The notes beneath the pieces were generated by a model. The model had not been told where the DNA came from, did not search any database, and was given only the letters and a program-made list of their open reading frames with translations. A program made the translations under genes and the position numbers. Of a stretch of 64,000 bases of DNA, positions 60,788 to 64,000 are shown in pieces (the first letter of the stretch is position 1; the number at the start of each line of letters is the position of its first letter). This DNA is from Leptospira levettii (GTDB taxonomy: Bacteria; Spirochaetota; Leptospiria; Leptospirales; Leptospiraceae), in contig NZ_NPDM01000001.1 of the NCBI RefSeq assembly GCF_002812085.1, forward strand, positions 434,001 to 498,000, read 5' to 3'.

Positions 60788-61378
60788 CTACGCTCCCATC
60801 GCACCTAACTTTTCTGTTTTTATTATAAACTGATTTAACTTTTCCAAATTTCTAAATCTAATTTGATCAAAATAAGTAACTTTCACTTGCTTAAATCCAC
60901 AAAACTTTAAAGTTCCTTGTTTTAGTAACTGAACTCCAGGACTTCGATTGAACCATTTGTAATACCAAGTTGGTGCATCCATTGTAATTATGATTCTAGC
61001 AGTTTTTCCTTTCAGTAATTGTTTGGGGAGTGGAGAACGTTTTTGATAAGAAAAGGCAAAACCTGGTAAAAACACTCTATCTATCCACGCTTTTAATATT
61101 GCTGGCATACTTGCCCACCAACTTGGGTAAACAAATACAAGATGATCTGCATTCTGTATCAATGATTGGCTCATCAAAATGTCGGGTTCTAACTCCTGTT
61201 TGAACGTTTTATCATACCCAAATTTTAGATTATAATCGAAATTTAGTTCATTTAACTTTAAGAATTGAATTTCAAATCCAGCACTTTTGGCAGATCGGAA
61301 ATAGGAATCAGCGAGTTTTGCACAATATGAATTAGGATTCGGATGCCCCAATATGATCAAAATCTTTTTGTTTTGCAT
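60788..61378 (-). CDS. NAD(P)H quinone oxidoreductase-like flavoprotein (Flavodoxin_2)
   Basis: This 196-residue protein has the Flavodoxin_2 pattern: 'ILIILGHPNPNSYCAKLAD' at the N terminus (FMN phosphate loop), 'HLVFVYPSWWASMPAILKAW' and 'DRVFLPGFAFSYQ'. It should reduce quinones or other electrophiles with NAD(P)H in two-electron steps. It is the first gene of the operon with a hydrolase and PadR. Its ATG at 61378 lies two bases from one of the two perfect inverted repeats, with no clear Shine-Dalgarno except a weak GGTAG. Confidence 0.88.
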   Translation of the reverse strand: MQNKKILIILGHPNPNSYCAKLADSYFRSAKSAGFEIQFLKLNELNFDYNLKFGYDKTFKQELEPDILMSQSLIQNADHLVFVYPSWWASMPAILKAWIDRVFLPGFAFSYQKRSPLPKQLLKGKTARIIITMDAPTWYYKWFNRSPGVQLLKQGTLKFCGFKQVKVTYFDQIRFRNLEKLNQFIIKTEKLGAMGA

Positions 61379-61380
61379 AA

Positions 61381-61399
61381 TTATATCTACCAGATATAA
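61381..61399. promoter_or_regulatory. Perfect inverted repeat 1, candidate PadR operator
   Basis: TTATATCT-ACC-AGATATAA is an exact 8-bp inverted repeat with a 3-base spacer, two bases upstream of the flavoprotein start codon. Its core TATATCT/AGATATA is identical to that of repeat 2. It would lie at or just after the transcription start, where repressor binding blocks elongation or initiation. Confidence 0.7.
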
Positions 61400-61405
61400 T
61401 TATCA

Positions 61406-61433
61406 GCTATATCTATTAGATATAAAAAGTCAA
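61406..61433 (-). promoter_or_regulatory. Candidate promoter of the flavoprotein-hydrolase-padR operon
   Basis: On the minus strand TTGACT (61428-61433) serves as -35 and TATAGC (61406-61411) as -10, with a 16-base spacer. Operator 2 fills the spacer and operator 1 covers the start region, so the geometry fits repression. The -10 match is only moderate. Confidence 0.42.
61408..61424. promoter_or_regulatory. Perfect inverted repeat 2, candidate PadR operator
   Basis: TATATCT-ATT-AGATATA is an exact 7-bp inverted repeat with a 3-base spacer. Its centre is 26 bp from that of repeat 1, about two and a half helical turns. Both repeats share the same arms with different spacers, which argues for selection on the arms. 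Confidence 0.7.
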
Positions 61434-61623
61434 TTTATTTTTCTAGTTTCGTTTGGATTCTTTTGGAAAATTTCGAAATAACTGGATTCGAAAAAATCCA
61501 TATGATTTCGCGGTCTCTTCCGAATATGTATGATGGTTTAGTTAATCATTAAAAAATCAATCATACTCAATGATGGTGATGGAGTCCTATTACAACATAC
61601 TAGGAAGTGATGATAATTTATAA

Positions 61624-62667
61624 CTATTGTTCCACGCAATAATGTACAAGTGCACTTCCACAACTAAATGAATTAAAACCTAGTGCTGAGGACGTATTGC
61701 TCCCAGTATCTCCGCCGTATCCAGATACCCCAGAGACTGTCCAACCCGTGCAGGAGTTTGCGTTATTTGTCCAGTCAGGATTTAATCCAGTCCAAGCAGT
61801 TGAGCTAGTTCCTGATATAGCAAATGTTAAATTAAAAGTAAATAAAGATGCAGCTGTCGTAGTACCTATTAAATCAGTTCGATTCAATCGATAATAGGAA
61901 GCATATGGCTTTAAAACCCAATCAATTTGACTATCTCCGATATTTGCGCTTATGGATGCCCTTCTCAACAAAAAACTACTGTCACCCATCATTGCTTTAC
62001 ATATTTTACCAACAGGACAATTGACATTCGCCTGACATAAACTATCTGCTCCAGAGATTCCACCTAAAGCTCCTATTTGACCAACTGTCGTCGGAAAAAT
62101 AATTTTATCATTATCAGAAACCTCAATTTGGATCATTCTTTCTTCAAGACGAAATGACGAATCATTAGAACTTGGTACTAATCTTACAGATACTGCTCGT
62201 GTGCCATTAATGATTGTATCATTCATAGCAGTGAGTGTTAGATTTTGGGAAAGGCTCCAATTTGATTTTGTGAATGTAAAAAATGTTTGGGAAGGTGTTA
62301 CATAGGAACCATTGCTAACAATAACTTGAACATTTACATTTTCCTTAGGTTCACTACCTAAATACAATTGAACTGTAGAGGAAGTTCCAATGGAGACGTT
62401 ACCACCTGCTTCGGTTAAGGCTAAAATTTGGCTTGTTACATTTAATCCAGGTTGGTTTACGATTGTAAAATCCGGATAACATGGGTGACGTTTTTCGCCA
62501 ATAGAAGCAGCTAAGATAGAAGTTTCAAAATAAGATTTTGATTTTGTATCACATGCATTATTAAAGGTTTCATTTTCACAAGATAACAATGAAAGCAGTA
62601 AGAGTGTTGAGAAGAAGATTTGATTTTTTTTTTGAAAAATGAACAAATTCCATTTTGATTCAATCAT
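61624..62667 (-). CDS. DUF1554 lipoprotein with Calx-beta-like domain
   Basis: This protein of about 347 residues has a signal peptide with the lipobox 'LLSLLSC' and a beta-sandwich region (about 85-190; 'VQLYLGSEPKENVNVQVIVSN', then 'FTFTKSNWSLSQNLTLTAMND' in part) of Calx-beta/cadherin-like type. A C-terminal DUF1554 domain follows (about 200-350; 'GADSLCQANVNCP', 'AWTGLNPDW', 'NSCTGWTVSG', 'ALVHYCVEQ') with conserved Cys pairs. DUF1554 is typical of Leptospira surface proteins such as the Len family. A TTG at 62676 is the alternative start. The gene stands alone, with 166 AT-rich bases upstream. Confidence 0.84.
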   Translation of the reverse strand: MIESKWNLFIFQKKNQIFFSTLLLLSLLSCENETFNNACDTKSKSYFETSILAASIGEKRHPCYPDFTIVNQPGLNVTSQILALTEAGGNVSIGTSSTVQLYLGSEPKENVNVQVIVSNGSYVTPSQTFFTFTKSNWSLSQNLTLTAMNDTIINGTRAVSVRLVPSSNDSSFRLEERMIQIEVSDNDKIIFPTTVGQIGALGGISGADSLCQANVNCPVGKICKAMMGDSSFLLRRASISANIGDSQIDWVLKPYASYYRLNRTDLIGTTTAASLFTFNLTFAISGTSSTAWTGLNPDWTNNANSCTGWTVSGVSGYGGDTGSNTSSALGFNSFSCGSALVHYCVEQ

Positions 62668-62843
62668 AATAAGCAACCAGTATCAGGTCAACTTTTAGCT
62701 TCAGTATTTGATTGTAATTCAAAATCTGAATCTAAGTATTAATCATGTGATAGCCGACTAACTTCTAACATATGAAATTATTTATTTTTTCAATCATGTC
62801 AGTATAATAATTACATAATATAGATATTTTGTAGGTGAGAACA

Positions 62844-63380
62844 CTATTGAAGTGATTCTAAAAATCTTTCCATTAAGTTTTTAATTGTAATTTCAGTTTG
62901 TTCATCCTGAATTTGTCCCTCTATTGATACTTTACCTTTTACTCCTGAAATGAGCAAATTTGTATCATCCATTAATTTGGCACCGATCGTTTTTAATACC
63001 AAAAGTAATGATTCATGCGCCTTTTGACCAACTGACGCAGCAGTAATGACAGCGACTGGTTTATCAGTAAACACAACAGAAGCTACTGCCCATTCTAATG
63101 CATTTTTCAGGACACCAGGTATACTAAAAACATATTCAGGCGAACAGATTAGAATTCCATCTGCACGTTTGACTTCACCCAAAAAATCTTTTATGATGTC
63201 AGGAGTGCCCTCTTCCGATATTCCAGAATCGAAAAATGGAAAATTGACAATTTTATCGTAAATGATCATATCACAAACTGGTTCATAAATAGCTTTTAGA
63301 GTATTTAGTATTTTTCTGTTATACGATGTTGCACTGATTCCACCTGATATCGCTAAAAGGATTGGTTTTTTGTTATTCAT
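62844..63380 (-). CDS. NADPH-dependent FMN reductase
   Basis: This 178-residue protein has the FMN_red fold: 'LAISGGISATSYNRKIL' (phosphate loop), 'DGILICSPEYVFSIPGVLKNALEWA' in pieces, and 'KPVAVITAASVGQKAHESLL'. It should use NADPH to reduce FMN, quinones, chromate or azo compounds in the cytoplasm. It starts 3 bp after the preceding gene (63384) and is probably in the same transcript. The 3' side is an AT-rich 166-bp intergenic region with no gene seen. Confidence 0.88.
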   Translation of the reverse strand: MNNKKPILLAISGGISATSYNRKILNTLKAIYEPVCDMIIYDKIVNFPFFDSGISEEGTPDIIKDFLGEVKRADGILICSPEYVFSIPGVLKNALEWAVASVVFTDKPVAVITAASVGQKAHESLLLVLKTIGAKLMDDTNLLISGVKGKVSIEGQIQDEQTEITIKNLMERFLESLQ

Positions 63381-63383
63381 AAT

Positions 63384-64000
63384 TTAAATACTGATCCCCA
63401 GAATTTTTTTTGATCCATCAGGTTCTTTGGAATAAGAAAATAACTTTAGAATAGAGAATTTTTCATACCCATTCTCTTCCGTTTGGTATTCCCAAAGCCA
63501 ACCCCAAAGGCTTCCCCTTTTCACAAACCCTCTCTCCAATTCTGTTTTTTCCTGGTATACTACACCTAACAATATATATGTTGCATATTGTTTATCTGAT
63601 TTTGTTTCATTATGATAATAGCCAATTCCAAGAAACCCTAATTCTGTCATTTCTTCATTTGATTTGGAAACATAATATAAAAAAGGACCATACATTTTTG
63701 ATGTTTCCTCTTCCGAGTCTACTGTTCTGATGAGAGGGAAAAAATTAATTATCTTTTTTGAATCTGTTTGATCGTAGCCTAACCAAAGCAATGTAAGACG
63801 ATCGATTTTCTTATTTCTTCTTTGGAAACTAAATAAATAATCCCAGAGACCCCGCAATCGGTAAACAGAAGTAATGTTTTCCGATTCCAATAGATACAAG
63901 AGATTATAATAATGTCCTTCCTTTTTGTGCTGATAATAATTGAGTAAGGTAAAGGTAGTAAATTCTCCATCACCCCAATGATTAAAAGACAATGGAATGA
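63384..64000 (-). CDS. Hypothetical protein, C-terminal part (5' end outside window)
   Basis: The frame stays open to the window edge, so the TTG at 63992 is not necessarily the start and the protein is probably longer. The visible 205 residues are rich in aromatic residues and alternate as beta strands: 'LTLLWLGYD', 'YGPFLYYVSKS', 'ELGFLGIGYYHNET', 'KRGSLWGWLWEYQTEENGY' and 'FSILKLFSYS'. The repeated 'Y-x-x-L/F-L-G' pattern could belong to an outer-membrane or repeat beta protein. I do not recognise the family. It is followed 3 bp later by the FMN reductase gene. Confidence 0.6.
   Translation of the reverse strand, partial: IPLSFNHWGDGEFTTFTLLNYYQHKKEGHYYNLLYLLESENITSVYRLRGLWDYLFSFQRRNKKIDRLTLLWLGYDQTDSKKIINFFPLIRTVDSEEETSKMYGPFLYYVSKSNEEMTELGFLGIGYYHNETKSDKQYATYILLGVVYQEKTELERGFVKRGSLWGWLWEYQTEENGYEKFSILKLFSYSKEPDGSKKILGISI

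Overview
The window reads as a chromosomal segment of a spirochaete of the genus Leptospira. The basis is its AT-rich, low-GC composition, a DUF1554 lipoprotein of the kind enriched in Leptospira, many short-lipobox lipoproteins with no recognisable family, and several multi-domain sensor proteins of the 7TMR-DISM, GAF and cyclase types. The abundance of cyclases and sensor kinases would fit a free-living (saprophytic) species, but that is inference. No phage, insertion sequence, CRISPR array or rRNA was seen. No gene-free stretch exceeds 300 bases.

Layout. 1-7 kb: the 3' end of gltX, a small anti-sigma-type ATPase, a GT4 glycosyltransferase, polA and a multi-pass membrane protein, packed with short overlaps. 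7-12 kb: an OlsB-like acyltransferase coupled to a PiT-like permease, heme oxygenase behind a strong stem-loop and a Fur-like box, an MFS transporter and two lipoproteins. 12-16 kb: a WYL regulator overlapping a DUF2779 nuclease-like protein, then an HSL-type esterase and a secreted helical protein. 16-23 kb: a UMF1-type transporter with a small coupled gene, a BFD ferredoxin with a RibD-like reductase, doxX, lpxD, mazG and a DUF6580 membrane protein. 23-28 kb: a tightly overlapping minus-strand operon of a ClC channel, a retropepsin-like protease, a 7TM transglutaminase-like protein and an ATP-grasp ligase. 28-41 kb: a lipoprotein, a 7TM histidine kinase, a polyprenyl synthase, a SirB1-like protein, a transketolase N-half, tRNA-Thr and tRNA-Tyr followed by a hairpin-rich tract, a class A PBP with an N-terminal zinc ribbon, ChaN-like and glutathione peroxidase genes, then a nucleosidase overlapping a spore-photoproduct-lyase-like radical SAM gene.

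42-53 kb is the most distinctive block, all on the plus strand: two tandem GAF/class III cyclase genes, a membrane-tethered LuxR-type regulator, an SH3/M23 peptidase, an ankyrin protein and two single-domain cyclic-nucleotide-binding proteins. The first cyclase has lost most catalytic residues while its translationally coupled neighbour keeps them all, which suggests a regulated pseudo-cyclase/cyclase pair with possible cAMP receptors about 4 kb downstream. 53-64 kb, all on the minus strand: an SDR, a secreted esterase, two lipoproteins, an AlkC-like repair protein, a histidine kinase with an NMT1-like periplasmic domain, and a PadR-hydrolase-flavodoxin operon with two perfect tandem inverted repeats at its promoter. 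A DUF1554 lipoprotein, an FMN reductase and a protein running off the end complete the window.

All assignments come from reading motifs and domain order by eye. No database search was possible.
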